Source of the DNA: Phoronis australis
Lineage: Eukaryota > Phoronida > Phoronidae
DNA: 49,301 bases
Reading direction: 5' to 3'
Assembly (NCBI GenBank): GCA_002633005.1
Contig: NMRA01000724.1
Coordinates: 32,438-81,738 of the forward strand
Shown: piece by piece, positions 30,801-42,468 of the stretch
Position numbering within the stretch: position 1 is the first letter of the stretch
How the letters are laid out: each line of letters opens with the position of its first letter
The notes under the pieces: generated by a model
Told to the model about the DNA's origin: nothing
Seen by the model: only the letters and a program-made list of their open reading frames with translations
The model's database searches: none
Position numbers and translations under genes: made by a program

Positions 30801-31704
30801 ACAGATCGATTGTTGGCCAGCCCCTGTTGTAAAATAATGCTTGTCCAAAATTATTGTCAAAACTACTCAACAGGGGTTAACGTGAATGACACACGTATAC
30901 GGCGGAGATGCGTCGGCACTAGTCGATTTTCGGGAAATTTGACTGCTGTTCGAAGTGGACATTTAATTCTCCATCGACGGATACTTTGGTAGTACCAATA
31001 TCTTGGGGTGTCTACTATCTTGGGAACCGGTTACCTCAGTGACGATACCGGTTATTTCAATTTAATCTCAAAACCTTGAGATTTAATAGCTGTTGCCTCG
31101 GCATCCTCATCACCCTTATGAAATGGCGAAGTTTTATTGTGTGTTAGCTAACCACATACAAAAATAGGTTGTCCCCAAAGTACGCACAACAGTGAATGCT
31201 ATGAGCTTCTTGTTGAATTCACGTCAGAGCGGCAACGGATGGTTAAACACAGCAGCAACAATTGTTCAAATTAAGGTGAACATTTCTCGTTGCAAAGGAG
31301 GCGATTAATGGAGGTGCAAGTGTCTTGGAAGTTTGTTTTCCAGTTACTAGCACTGTCACCCCCGTGTTTAATTGTGATTTCAGTGATTTCAAGTTAGAAA
31401 TAATTAAAGAAAATGATGCCACGTTCTTGTCAGCGACATGCACTTTTCCTTGTTCGTTCTCAGTTGATTTGGATTAGAAATGCGCCAAACGCATTGCAAA
31501 GTAATCTTTACGCTTTCGTTGGCAACTGACGTTTGTGGGTCAAAGAATATCCGCTGTGTTTATTTGTTCACTGGTTCTGATTTGTTTCAATTGCAACAGC
31601 ATTCCAGTGGAAAAATACGATTACGTCACCGGTTCACCTTCGACGCCGTTCAGTTGTTCATGAGGAGTTTGGATAGTCGGGCTGATTTTGGTTCATAGAC
31701 GCTC

Positions 31705-31706
<2 letters not shown>

Positions 31707-31776
<70 letters not shown>

Positions 31777-31780
31777 ATCT
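31707..31780. repeat. AT / GTATAT microsatellite within a palindrome
   Basis: A run of AT dinucleotides passes into (GTATAT)n. It is bordered by CTCAGATATATAT and ATATATATCTGAG, exact reverse complements. Confidence 0.9.
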
Positions 31781-32960
31781 GAGATAGACGAGACAGTACA
31801 GATCATAGACATCTCAATACTATGATGCTATGTCTATGGTACTGACATTTTGAAAGCGTGTGCCACGACTTGAAGCCCTTCATCGCTTGAACAGCAAGAA
31901 GTCACTAGCAGCCTATCAACTGTAGTTGTTCTACCGGTTGTCTACAGTTCCATGCCGATAAACCAAAATCCTGGAAACACGAGCCTAAGTGTAAAAAAAT
32001 TGACACCTGGTGTACATTTTGTGTAAGCGGTCATTGAGTGAAATGTAGCGAGATTAGTTAATGTATAGATCATATTGATATAACTGATGTCATTTTCAGT
32101 GACTGGTCTTCCCGTTAACTCGTCATGACGCATAATCCTGTGTAACGAGGTAAAATATTCAATAATGTATGCCTTGTAGGAAAAAATGAGGGCTTATGCT
32201 CGCTAAGAATCCGTTCTACTCATGACGAATCCAAATGTGCGTTTGAGAAAACATGTTTAGGATAAAACTTATTCTGTAAAAACAACTGGTCTCCCGTAAA
32301 GTTCAATTCAATTCATTTAATTTATTTCAGTACTTGGGCATCCGGCCCATATTCAAGTATGAAAGTAAGAAATACAAGAGAGACTATTAAATTTATTATG
32401 TGCAATAAGAACTTGGTGAATGAAACAAGCTAAGTTTCAAACGTTGCGAGACTTCATAAAAAATGAAAGGATCACCTTTGAAGTTATTAATATTAAGACT
32501 AATAAACGTGTTTTTCATCCTCAACAGTGTCAGGACAAACAGAGCAGGAGCGCTAATCTCTAGCTATACCCAAGAAATGCTAGTTTTGATTTTCAGTTTA
32601 TGATTTGAACACCCTAAAATGTGCAAGAGCTGTGATGAAATATTTTTTAATTAGACATTTTGCATATTATTCTAGAATGAGTCTATTTTTAAAGAATTTA
32701 TGAGAATGCAATTTACTAAGAGATGATATTTCGTGCAACCATTGCTGTTGGTCTATGTGCATACATTTTTGTTTGAATTAGTGAACAAATAACTCTTCGT
32801 TATCAAATGCTTGACTGACCCACACAATACCCGACAAACCTAGTCCTGAAAAGTGGGTTTTTAATGCGAAGACCCCAGCTTTCGCGATTTCCCTCCGCAA
32901 AGTCATGGTGGAACTTATAACATGAGTAGGTATATCTATTCTGAGACAATTTTAACACCT

Positions 32961-33170
32961 TCAACCAATCCTACTAAACCTCCATAACATCATTGTATAC
33001 CTGCCTAGCTCCCTCCTGGCTACTGAATTAGAGGCACTTCGCCCAAGACCTAACCTGAATTTACAAAATTTGAAGAATCTCGGCATTTGGACCTCTGTGA
33101 AAACCCTACACTTCCGAACCATACATGACAATAGGGCATATTTTAGTATCGAGTAATTGTAACCAAACAT
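32961..33170 (-). mobile_element. Decayed LINE reverse-transcriptase C-terminal fragment
   Basis: One minus-strand frame reads PIVMYGSEV-stop-GFHRGPNAEILQ. The adjacent frame continues FRLGLGRSASNSVARRELGR. YGSEVWG...LG...S...V..ELGR is typical of LINE reverse-transcriptase C-terminal regions. It is broken by a frameshift and a stop at the expected Trp. It lies just outside unit B and seems to come from a different LINE than the UGT-adjacent relic. Confidence 0.5.
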
Positions 33171-33584
33171 TTACAGGAACATTTTCGAAATGTGACATAC
33201 TTTTTCAACAAAAAAGACTTTTCCCACATGATCAGTTAAATTTAATAGAGTTTTTGCTTACCAGGCTGGAAAGGTCTTGATGAGAAAGAGAAATAGTAAA
33301 AATTTTAGGATGGTATAAAAATTATTATGTACAATTAAAACGTTAACAATAAATTTGACACAAAGAGCGAAATGCTAAACAATTAAAAATAGTAAAATTA
33401 TGAAATAGTACCCAGGTACTTGGACTTGAAATATTAAATAGAATTACTTTGATAGACGTCAGAATTGAGATTGTTGCACCTAAGTGGAAAACCGGTGTTC
33501 ACCATAGTTCTGATTTATGAATATAAACAATTCCACCCTCACTAGACCTATTGCTATTATTATTGTAACCTTGTTTACTACTTA

Positions 33585-34022
33585 TATTTTCTCACAAAAA
33601 TACTCACATGCCATGCCATGGATACAATTGAGCATAGCTAAACACATATAGTAATCCCTACGCTCATCCGATTTGATCCAGTCAAAACTAGAGTGCATGC
33701 AGTCGATACTTGTACATTTGTTTGCCTGAAAAATGCTTCGTGCGGCTGACTGTTATATTAAACAAGACCTGAGATTATTACTGGAACGTCGCAATATTCT
33801 GAATAAGGCTATGTACAATAGCGTTATTAATACTTTAAGCAGTCCAATTGGCACTTAGAACGCAAATGAAATCTACATGTACGAGACAGGTAATATGTCT
33901 ATCAAAAATGCCTAAATATTGCACATCACTTACAAGCTCCAGGGAGGAATTTAAACTTCTGGTGAGAAAGAAACCACAGGTCCCACGCCGTGTCTTGGAA
34001 GAACGTCGTCAGAATTTCCACT
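33585..34022 (-). mobile_element. Decayed LINE relic, unit B copy
   Basis: This is the unit B counterpart of the relic at 39977-40483, more decayed near 33850-34020. A minus-strand frame at about 33585-33715 reads FDWIKSDERRDYYMC followed by LAMLNCIHGMACEY, retaining the HG seen in functional LINEs. Its presence in both units shows the LINE insertion predates the duplication. Confidence 0.55.
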
Positions 34023-34034
34023 CACTAGACACTA

Positions 34035-35620
34035 CTAATTGTTTTTCTTTAAATCTTCAACTTTGATGGTGCCCAGTCTCTTAATGTTTGTATACGTTGT
34101 TTTGAAACAAAAGTAGATTGCCAATGAAGTCAATAAGAAACAGCCCATAATAAAAGCAGCGATGTCGATCATTGCAGATTTCAACACTAGCATATCTAAG
34201 GAAACTGGGCGTAGATATTTTCCACCATTTTTCATGACGTAATCAATCCAAAAAGCTGCTGTTTTTCTGGGTGTCATTGATTTGGATTAAACGCGATCGA
34301 CGCCTTCTTTATGTTTACAGCGTAAGTAGGATCATCAAGTATTGTTGTTACGGCGATAACGACGTCATCAGGCGTGAACGTTTTTAAGTCGAGCCACAGA
34401 CCAAAGCCCTTATTTTCGATAATTCTTGCATTGACTGGTTGGTCATTTGGAGTTATGGGCAGTCCGAGCAGTGGTACACCATGATACAATGCCTCGTACA
34501 AACTGTTGGCTCCACAGTGGGTAATGAAGAGTTTAGTATTAGAGTGACCGAGAATATCATTTTGAGGAATCCATTCTTCTAATCTCACATTTGAACTAAG
34601 ACGAAGACTAGATGGGTCGTGAACTTTCATAACAACTTTTTGTTTTAAGCGGGGAAAGGCATCTAGGACGTTCTGCAGGTAGATTACAGGCAGTGTCTTC
34701 AAAACTGATCCCAGGGAGAACAAGACAACCCCATTTTCTGCACTAGACATGAACGATTCCAGGCTTTCTTGTAGGGGCTTAGCTGGTGCTGGTGCTGTTG
34801 TTAGTCCACCAACAAGTATGGAATTGGGCATTAACGCCCATGGATAGCCCAAAATGGGATCTTTTGTTCCATATAACCACAGCAAACATTCTGACATCAA
34901 TGCTCGAAAACACAGGTCAGCTTTTGTGTGGGAAAGGTGCTTTCTAATTAAACATTGTCCATCCTTGGGAAAATCGGCAAAGTTAAATATAAGCATTTCA
35001 AAAAATGTTCGCAGGCGTCCGAAGACGTTCATTGTAATTGGCGTTAGTTTTGTGAAGGGATTCACCTCTACTACTGGCCAAAACGGTGCTCCAGATAAGA
35101 AAGTCTCAGACGCAGGAGTTTCGGCAACAAATGGAACACCAAGCTTTTGGGGAAGCAAAGCAAAGCAACCGTGTGAACGGTATGCCATCTAGCAATACCA
35201 AGTCGACTTTCTCATTTCTCACTGTGTTTAAGAATTCCTCGTCTGAAAGCATGGCGTCACAATAGTGAATGCTTCTTTCACTCATCTCATCAAGCAGGTA
35301 ATTCAAGGGCGTGTGAGTGGAGTCTTCCATTAGCTTGTCCATGTCCTTACCAAATGGCATTGGAACATGAGATGGTGAAGTTTTAAATGTTATTACAGAA
35401 ATGTTGGTGTTTTTCAAAACTTTTTCAGTCGGAACCGTCTCCTCAACTACAGTACTCACTCGGTGACCCATTTTGGTCAATTCATCCCCAAGGCAGCGTG
35501 TTGAAACATGTGGCTCAACACGGGTGCACTGACCAATAGAATGGGTTCTGAATGGCAAAGGTAAGGTTGCAGAATTAATACGATTGCGCAAAATACACCT
35601 CTCACCTTGACACCAGCCAT
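34035..35620 (-). pseudogene. UGT copy broken by three single-base indels
   Basis: It is very close to the intact UGT at 40497-42077 along its whole length, from the same signal peptide to the KKNN end. Against that copy it lacks one base near 35485-35492, has one extra C at 35168-35171 and lacks one base near 34282-34294. The first shift runs into a stop within a few codons. It also has an in-frame 6-base gain (Pro-Ala repeated before KPLQ). The lengths balance: 1581 + 6 - 1 + 1 - 1 = 1586. A 304-codon piece (34274-35188) keeps the C-terminal donor domain but lacks the membrane tail. Assembly error is the alternative to a true pseudogene. Confidence 0.82.
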
Positions 35621-38101
35621 GTAAATTCTTTGCTTGAAAGGGAAAAGGGAATAAACCAGTGGCTGATAAGAACTTCCCGGAGCATATGATAGGCCAAGGT
35701 CCATTGCACTGTTTACAGTTCAATTGGTCTAATAGGTAAAGATTATCATCCTTGGAGTGGTTATTATGTAGAAAAGTTTATATTGCGATTTTTTATTGAA
35801 TGACACTCTCTCTATTCAAATGCATGGAATCTAGTACTAAAATAGTAAAAATCCTGAAACAAAATTACGAAAAGTTTATTCATAATGATTGGATGTCCCT
35901 GGTATGTGAATGCCCGGGACCGTCGCCCCGTCGGCCCCCAAGATGCTGGGCTCACCGAATTAGTTTTCTTTACAATCGCTTACATAAAGACACCTCTGGC
36001 AAATTGGTTTAATGATTGAAATCCTTTTGAAAACGAATTAACTTTGGTACACGATGACAGTTGTGTTTTAATGTCATTTTCGTGTATTTCCGAGTTGATA
36101 TTGATGCTCTGACGCCAGTTGCAGATAATTTTTTTTTCTGGATTTGAGCTCATCAAATAATAAACTTTTGACTTCTACTCAAAAAGTTACATCATCGTTT
36201 TTTCTTGTATGTGTTAATTTGATGCCCATATAAAAATGGTGGTCTCCAACTTCATTTTGTGTCATTATAAGAATGAGCAATTTGACCTCAAAAGGTCGCC
36301 AATTTCAAGATTACTGTTACCCGCTACTTGTCACTAGATGGCGTTTATGCTATCTATATGGGATTATGAAATAATTTTTGTTGATTCGAAAAATAGTCAA
36401 GAAATTTCTTCTTTAATAAATTCGAAATTGTCAAACCTTGTTTATGTTTTTAATCATTTAATGCTACATCAAGTGGTGATTCCTTTTTCACAAATTGTAA
36501 ATTATGAAATGCCTCATTATCACTGAAAAATATTGCGTCTCTCATATGTGTCAAAAGCAACTTAAAATGATGTGCACCAAAAAGTTGTGACAATAGTGAG
36601 ACAGTTTGAAAATTTTGACAAGTGACAAATTGTGACTTGCCATTAAACATGAATCCATTCTCCGCCAGCCTGAAACAAATTGTTTTTTACCCTTGGCAAC
36701 TAGCCCTTGGTGAAGAAGTATAGTGGGTTACACTGAACCCTTGGCCTGCTTCATGAGGTTGCAGGTCCTAACATCAACCCTGAATTGCTTTTGAGTAGTC
36801 ATTACATAAACATCACAAAACTGAAACTCTGCAGTTCACATTTTCACCTAAATTAGCCAGTAAATCGTTTTTGCAATTTTAAAGTTTTTGTGTCAAAACA
36901 ACTCTCCAAGCAATGTACAGATTGAGCATGGTTCTTTAAACAATACGAGGTGCGTGTATGTAGTATGGTTGGTCACAATTTGCTCACATAGTTCGTTTTT
37001 GGTTTATTTTCTACTACTAATTCTTTTTGTCCTCAGTTATTCTCACAGTACCTTGTTTGCTGCCATTGTTAATATTGAATGTTTTTGTTCTTTAACATCT
37101 TCATCTGTAAAAAGTCATAATACATATCAACTTTACTGGTGTAGGGAAGTGGTTTTAAAAGTTATCACAAACTTAAGATTAATGGTTTAAAAAAGCTATC
37201 AAATAGCATTATATTTTGAAACAACAAATTGGTGCAATATCATTTAAAACTTGAGCAGAACATGGCTGCCCTTTTAGAAACAGAACTGGTCCAACAATAA
37301 TGCGGCTTTTGCCTGTGATGGTTTGTGGGACATTGTTTTGCTCATCCAAATGCACCTTAAATTACTAATTATAAGTACTATGTGCATAATGCTGCAAAAT
37401 TGATCCTCAAATCATGAATGCTGTCCAGTCATAATGTGAAATTTTATTTTTGTTATCCACTTGGTTGTGATAGTTCGCCTGCTCATAAATGTGCATTATA
37501 TTTCTATTACGAATGTGTGTTTTGTACTACAATTATTGTCTGCTAATAGTTGAATAATAATAGTTAAATGGTGGACTAGCTGTCGGTTGTCTTATTTATA
37601 GTAAAGCAGTTAGAAGGGAGTGGGATTCTGTACTACTTAGTGCCTTGGGTTTCGTAGATAGTTGTCTTCAAGTGCTTTGGATGACAAAAGTTAGTCTGAT
37701 GTCAGTTTTAGTAGTGTTTGTAATAAAAGTCTGATGTCAGTATCAGTAGTGTTTGAAATAAAAGCGAAGAACTTATTATGCGCTTGTTTTTGTGTTTGTA
37801 CACGTATCTCGTTCAGAGCTATCAAATTCACCACTTCAACTCATATCCGGTCGTGTCTCGAAATGCGCAACTAAAACATGGCACCACCGCTTTAATTCTC
37901 AAGAAACACAGACCAGAGTACGGTCTGTAATCGTTTTACTCTAAAGGGACACAAAATTATGTCTGGCATGTTCTACTCTACTTTTGTGTGCACTCAAAAT
38001 TAGTGTCTATTATTCTATGCTCGAGTACATAATGACTTTCGTGGATAATTTATTAGTCCTATTTCGCAGCTGATTAACCCAACATTAAGGCTAAAACTTT
38101 G

Positions 38102-38119
38102 AACTCGAAATTTCGAGTT
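38102..38119. repeat. Perfect 18-bp palindrome
   Basis: AACTCGAAATTTCGAGTT equals its own reverse complement. It is conserved in unit C at 44788-44805. Confidence 0.85.
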
Positions 38120-39125
38120 TTTACTCGAGTTTGTAGCATGAATATCAGGGTCTTCAAGTGCAAACTGGGAATTGAAATTCGTACGCGTAAACTATAACGT
38201 ATTCGAACACAGTATGATAACCACTTATCTTGAGTTCGCACAAAAGGAGCAGAGAAATTACCAAAAATAATATTGAGTTCGTTTCGAGTACAAAGCTTAT
38301 AGAAACCGGACCCAGGACCAATGGTGTTTTTCTGGATCTTGGTTACCGCCCCATACTCGGCAAAAAGTATTCAGCTGAATAACATCTATCGTTCTTTGTA
38401 GCAGAATACATCAGATGATCATTTCAGGTCAGCTTCCAAGCCAGCTTTCGGTCTGATTTTTTGTATAATCCAGAAGCTCTGATGGAATTTTTGATTTACG
38501 ATATTAAATAGTACTTAGCCTTGTAGCGTGTATATGGTAACCGCTAAATTAATTTTATTTAAACGACTCGAAAGCTGGAATTCTGGGTGGTGCATTGTTT
38601 TCTCGTCTTTACTTGTATAGTATCTAATATTTTTATGGACATCACTATAAACTGAATAAATCAAATTAAAACAAACTGTGTCACCGTGCTGGCGAACTAC
38701 TTCAGATTTTGCCAACTTGAAATGAGTCGAATGTAATTGTTGCTCCCATTCTCAACTCGTACACTTTTACGTTACAACCCTTGGGATTTTTTTCCAGAAC
38801 CAAATAACGCTAATCGCAATAATATATGAAAAACTCGTTTGGACGTTCCATACTGAGGAACTTGTAAAAATTACATTGGGGAGGCTCAAATGGAAAAAGG
38901 CTCAATTCCACGACGATAAAAAAATTATAGTACCGACGATAAAAAGTCTATAGTACCGACGAGAAAAAATAATGCCAGGTGACCTGGATTAAAGATACCC
39001 TATGCCCAGACGGCGAGTGACTAAGATAAACCGGCGACACGGACACAGGATGTTTTCCAATTAAAAAAATAAGTCACTGCTCAGGTGAGTAGGGAAACTT
39101 GGAAAAAACAAAGTGGTGGAGGTAT

Positions 39126-39647
39126 TTATTTGACCTCTGTAAAAACAACTATAAAAATACAGCGGTAAATCCTGGCATATGAACAGAAATAAGCCAAGCT
39201 TGCCGCTTGTTCACATTGTCCACGTCTGAAATACGTGTATTAAGTTACACAGTATAGTGATTCTTAAATCAGAAAAGAATAGGAAAGAAAAACATTTTGG
39301 TATATCAGAAAAATGTATTATTAATTTAGTACTGTAATACTAAACGGAATGTCCACTTTCGTCTTTAAAATAGATCAAGATAGCATATTTGGGTCTTGCC
39401 CGGGGTAAGCAGCAACATTGAAATTCATTTGAAATTTATAGTTGGTCAACAGGAGAAAACATTCCCTTCATTACTTCTGTTTGCCACTAATAGAAAAGGT
39501 ATACAAGCCTGAAGATGCCTGAAAATGTACGTTAATTTTAATCATACGTTAGTTTTTGCTGTCCCTTTTGTAATCGCGGCCTAAATGTCCTCGAATAAAT
39601 TTGAGGAAACTTTCCGTACAAGTTGAATATTCCATTCACGCACATTA
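39126..39647. other. Spacer between units B and C
   Basis: AT-rich sequence without a counterpart in the other units that I can see, and no gene. Confidence 0.45.
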
Positions 39648-39661
39648 AATTAAAACGTTAA

Positions 39662-39809
39662 CAATAAATTTGACACGAACGAGCGAAATGCTCAACAATT
39701 AACAATAGTAAAATTATGAAATAGTACCCAGGTATCAATAAATTTGACACGAACGAGCGAAATGCTAAACAATTAAAAATAGTAAAATTATGAAATAGTA
39801 CCCAGGTAC
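39662..39809. repeat. 74-bp tandem duplication, unit C only
   Basis: CAATAAATTTGACACGAACG starts at 39662 and 39736, and each copy ends near TACCCAGGTA. Unit B has a single copy at about 33350-33415, so the duplication followed the split of B and C. Confidence 0.85.
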
Positions 39810-39976
39810 CTGGACTTGAAATATTAAATAGGATTACTTTGATGGACGTCAGAATTGAGATCGTTCCACCAAAGTGGAAAACGGGTGTTTACCACAATTA
39901 GTCCTGGTTTTATGAATATAAATAATTCCACCCTCACTAGACCTGTTGCTATTATTATTGTAACCTTGTTTACTAA

Positions 39977-40483
39977 TTACATTTTGTCACAACAATACTC
40001 ATTTGCTATGCTATGGAGACAATTGAGCATAGCTAAACACATATAATAATCCCTACGCACATCTGATTTGAGCCAGTCAAAACTAGAGTGCATACAGTCG
40101 ATACTTGTACATTTGTTTGCCTGAAAAATGCTTCGTGCAGCTAACTTTTATGTGAAGACCTGAGTGCAACATCGCAATATTCTGAACTTGGCAAGACTAA
40201 GGCTATGTACAATAGATTTAGAAAACCGAGATCAAAAAGCGTTCTTAATATTTTAAGCTGTCCAATTTTCTGTGGCACTTAGAACACAAATGAAATCTAC
40301 ATGTACGTGACAGGTAAGATGTCTATCAAGAAAAATGCCTAAATATTTTACATTACTTACATGCCCCAGAGAGGAATTATAAACAGGAAAATGAAGAGAT
40401 GTTACAAATTCAAACTTCTGGTGGGAAAGAAACCACAGGTCCCACGCCGTGTCTTGGAAAAACGTCAAGATCAGAATTTCCAC
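39977..40483 (-). mobile_element. Decayed LINE reverse-transcriptase relic (CR1/L2-like), unit C
   Basis: The minus strand at 40253-40483 carries VKYLGIFLDRHLTCHVHVDF, matching the conserved YLG-[IV]-x-LD block after the polymerase core of LINE reverse transcriptases. Another frame at 39977-40108 reads FDWLKSDVRRDYYMC and then LAMLNCLHSIANEY, matching the C-terminal WLP...R..Y.......LHG.AP.Y region of CR1/L2-like LINEs. The middle part is missing. It begins 14 nt beyond the UGT stop codon, on the same strand. Confidence 0.6.
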
Positions 40484-40496
40484 TCACTAGACACTA

Positions 40497-42077
40497 CTAA
40501 TTGTTTTTCTTTAAATCTTGAACTTTGATGGTGCCCATTCTCCTAATGTTTGTATACGTTGTTTTGAAACACAAGTAGATTGCCAATGAAGTCAATAAGA
40601 AACAACCCATAATAAAAGCAGCGATGTCGATCATTGCAGATTTCCACACTGGCATATCTAAGGAAACTGGACGTAGATATTTTCCACCATTTTTCATGAC
40701 GTAATCAATCCAAAAAGCTGCTGTTTTTCTGGGTGTCATTGGTTTGGATTTAAAAGCGGTCGACGCCTTCTTTATGTTTACAGCGTACGTAGGATCATCA
40801 AGTATTGTTGTTACGGCGTTAACGACATCATCAGGCGTGAACGTTTTTAAGTCCAGCCACAGACCAAAGCCCTTATTTTCGATAATCCTTGCATTGACTG
40901 GTTGGTCATTTGGAGTTATGGGCAGTCCGAGCAGTGGTACACCATGATACAATGCCTCGTACAAACTGTTGGCTCCACAGTGGGTAATGAAGAGTTTAGT
41001 ATTAGAGTGACCGAGAATATCATTTTGAGGAATCCATTCTTCTAATCTCACATTTGAACTAAGACGAAGACTAGATGGGTCGTGAACTTTCATAACAACC
41101 TTTTGTTTTAAGCGGGAAAAGGCATCTAGGACGTTCTGCAGGTAGATTACAGGCAATGTCTTCAAAACTGATCCCAGGGAGAACAAGACAACCCCATTTT
41201 CTGCACTAGACATGAACGATTCCAGGCTTTCTTGTAGAGGCTTAGCTGGTGCTGTTGTTAGTCCACCAACAAGTATGGAATTGGGCATTAACGCCCCTGG
41301 ATAGCCCAAAATGGGATCTTTTGTTCCATATAACCACAGTAAACATTCGGACATAAGTTCTCGAAAACACAGGTCAGCTTTTGCGTGGGAAAGGTGCTTT
41401 TTAATTAACCATTGTCCATCCTTGGGAAAATCGGCAAAGTTGAAAATAAGCATTTCAACAAATGTTCGCAGGCGTCCGAAGATGTTCATCGTAATTGGCG
41501 TTAGTTTTGTGAAGGGATTCACCTCTACTACTGGCCAAAACGGTGCTCCAGATAAGAAAGTCTCAGACGCAGGAGTTTCGGCAACAAATGGAACACCTAG
41601 CTTTTGGGGAAGCAAAGCAAAGCAACGTGTGAATGGTATGCCATCTAGCAGTACCAAGTCGACTTTCTCATTTCTCACTCTGTTCAAGAATTCCTCGTCT
41701 GAAAGCAAGGCGTCACAATAGTGAATGCTTCTTTCGCTCATCTCATCAAGCAGGTAATACAAGGACGTGTGAGTGGAGTCTTCCATTAGCTTGTCCATGT
41801 CCTTACCAAATGGCATTGGAACATGAGATCGTGAAGTTTTAAATGTTATTACAGAAATGTTGGTGTTTTTCAAAACTTTTTCAGTCGGAACCGTCTCCTC
41901 AACTACAGTACTCACTCGGTGACCCATTTTGGTCAATTCATCTCCTATGGCAGCGTGTTGAAACATGTGGCTAAACACGGGTGCACTGACCAATAGAATG
42001 TGTTCTGAATGGCAAAGGTAAGGTTGCAGACTTAATATGATTGCGCAAAATACGCCTCTCACCTTGACACCGGCCAT
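40497..42077 (-). CDS. UDP-glycosyltransferase (UGT family), intact, intronless, 526 aa
   Basis: It should transfer a sugar from a UDP-sugar to small lipophilic acceptors at the ER membrane. From the chosen Met: signal peptide about 1-24 (VRGVFCAIILSLQPYLC), candidate catalytic His37 in SAPVFSHM, partner Asp145 in DLVLLDGIPF, donor-site signature about 348-395 with WIPQNDILGH, FITHCGANSLYEALYHG and NDQPVN. A transmembrane helix lies at about 480-504, and the last residues KKNN form a KKxx ER-retrieval signal. Length and order match animal UGTs. The frame is open upstream to a Met at 42179 (560 aa), but that extension is not conserved in the second copy and would bury the signal peptide, so the internal Met is preferred. 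One oddity is HCG where animal UGTs usually have HGG. The sugar donor and substrate cannot be told. Confidence 0.9.
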   Translation of the reverse strand: MAGVKVRGVFCAIILSLQPYLCHSEHILLVSAPVFSHMFQHAAIGDELTKMGHRVSTVVEETVPTEKVLKNTNISVITFKTSRSHVPMPFGKDMDKLMEDSTHTSLYYLLDEMSERSIHYCDALLSDEEFLNRVRNEKVDLVLLDGIPFTRCFALLPQKLGVPFVAETPASETFLSGAPFWPVVEVNPFTKLTPITMNIFGRLRTFVEMLIFNFADFPKDGQWLIKKHLSHAKADLCFRELMSECLLWLYGTKDPILGYPGALMPNSILVGGLTTAPAKPLQESLESFMSSAENGVVLFSLGSVLKTLPVIYLQNVLDAFSRLKQKVVMKVHDPSSLRLSSNVRLEEWIPQNDILGHSNTKLFITHCGANSLYEALYHGVPLLGLPITPNDQPVNARIIENKGFGLWLDLKTFTPDDVVNAVTTILDDPTYAVNIKKASTAFKSKPMTPRKTAAFWIDYVMKNGGKYLRPVSLDMPVWKSAMIDIAAFIMGCFLLTSLAIYLCFKTTYTNIRRMGTIKVQDLKKNN

Positions 42078-42247
42078 GTAAATTCTTTGCTCGGAAGGGA
42101 ATAAACCACTGGCTGATATAACAGGTGACCCCAGGCCAAGAACTTCCTGGAGCATATGATAGGTCAAGGTCCATTGCACTGTTTACAGTTCAATTGGTCT
42201 AGTAGGTTAAGATCAACATCCTTATAATGGTTATTACCTAGAAAAGT

Positions 42248-42254
42248 TTTTATA
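42248..42254 (-). promoter_or_regulatory. Candidate TATA box of the intact UGT
   Basis: On the minus strand this reads TATAAAA, about 170 nt upstream of the chosen start codon. The pseudogene copy has a similar TATAAA-like run at the corresponding place. A start site about 30 nt downstream would include the upstream Met at 42179 in the mRNA. It rests on one short motif only. Confidence 0.3.
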
Positions 42255-42468
42255 ATATCACCCAACCCATTTCGCGCTCAAACTGTCATTCTTCACGAAT
42301 ATTCTCTATGACGCGATTCAAGTAATTAATACATTGATTAATTAAGGGATTTGGCAAGTTTTATATCGTTGATTGTATACTTTGTATGTTGGTCTTTGTC
42401 TACCACAAATCAGCAAAAAGTGGGTTTTACCCATGCATTAGCTTGCAGAGGTTTAGTGATGCCTGGGG
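42251..42468. other. Segment upstream of the intact UGT, absent from unit B
   Basis: Aligning unit C with unit B by eye, the UGT-upstream sequences match up to about 42250 and resume near 42468. Unit B passes directly from GAAAAGTTTATATT to GCGATTTTTTATTG near 35785. The extra bases contain no obvious inverted ends. Confidence 0.55.

Larger units (their letters stand above)
26340..31130. repeat. Segmental duplication unit A (lacks UGT)
   Basis: About 26340-28830 matches 36440-39125 in unit B, and its first part also matches 43140-44930 in unit C. About 30420-31130 matches 45085-45765 in unit C. Shared stretches include the poly(A)-signal region and the GGATGTTTNCCAATTAAAAA stretch near 28740/39050. 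No UGT remains here. About 28830-30420 has no counterpart that I can see in B or C. Confidence 0.7.
28830..33337. other. Intergenic, no protein gene seen
   Basis: Holds a tRNA-like SINE candidate (29320-29393), AT-rich low-complexity DNA (30540-30660), the unit A right-end segment (30420-31130), a microsatellite (31707-31780) and a LINE fragment (32961-33170). The ORFs show no family likeness apart from the LINE. Confidence 0.5.
33338..39125. repeat. Segmental duplication unit B (broken UGT)
   Basis: The order is LINE relic, UGT pseudogene, short upstream spacer, then a noncoding block of about 3.3 kb shared with units A and C. The left edge, near AACGTTAACAATAAATTTGA, matches 39648 onward in unit C. 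The noncoding part (35800-39125) has no coding support; it includes a perfect 18-bp palindrome at 38102-38119 and AATAAA hexamers near 37.72 kb. Confidence 0.8.

Noticed and set aside
35800-36440. Another death-domain last exon in units B or C
   Set aside because: The expected RWHTKNP-like coding was searched for by eye beside the copied UTR blocks and not found; the homology begins downstream of the exon.
41311-41721. 136-codon plus-strand ORF inside the UGT
   Set aside because: Antisense shadow of the intact UGT; a similar one occurs in the broken copy at 34854-35192.
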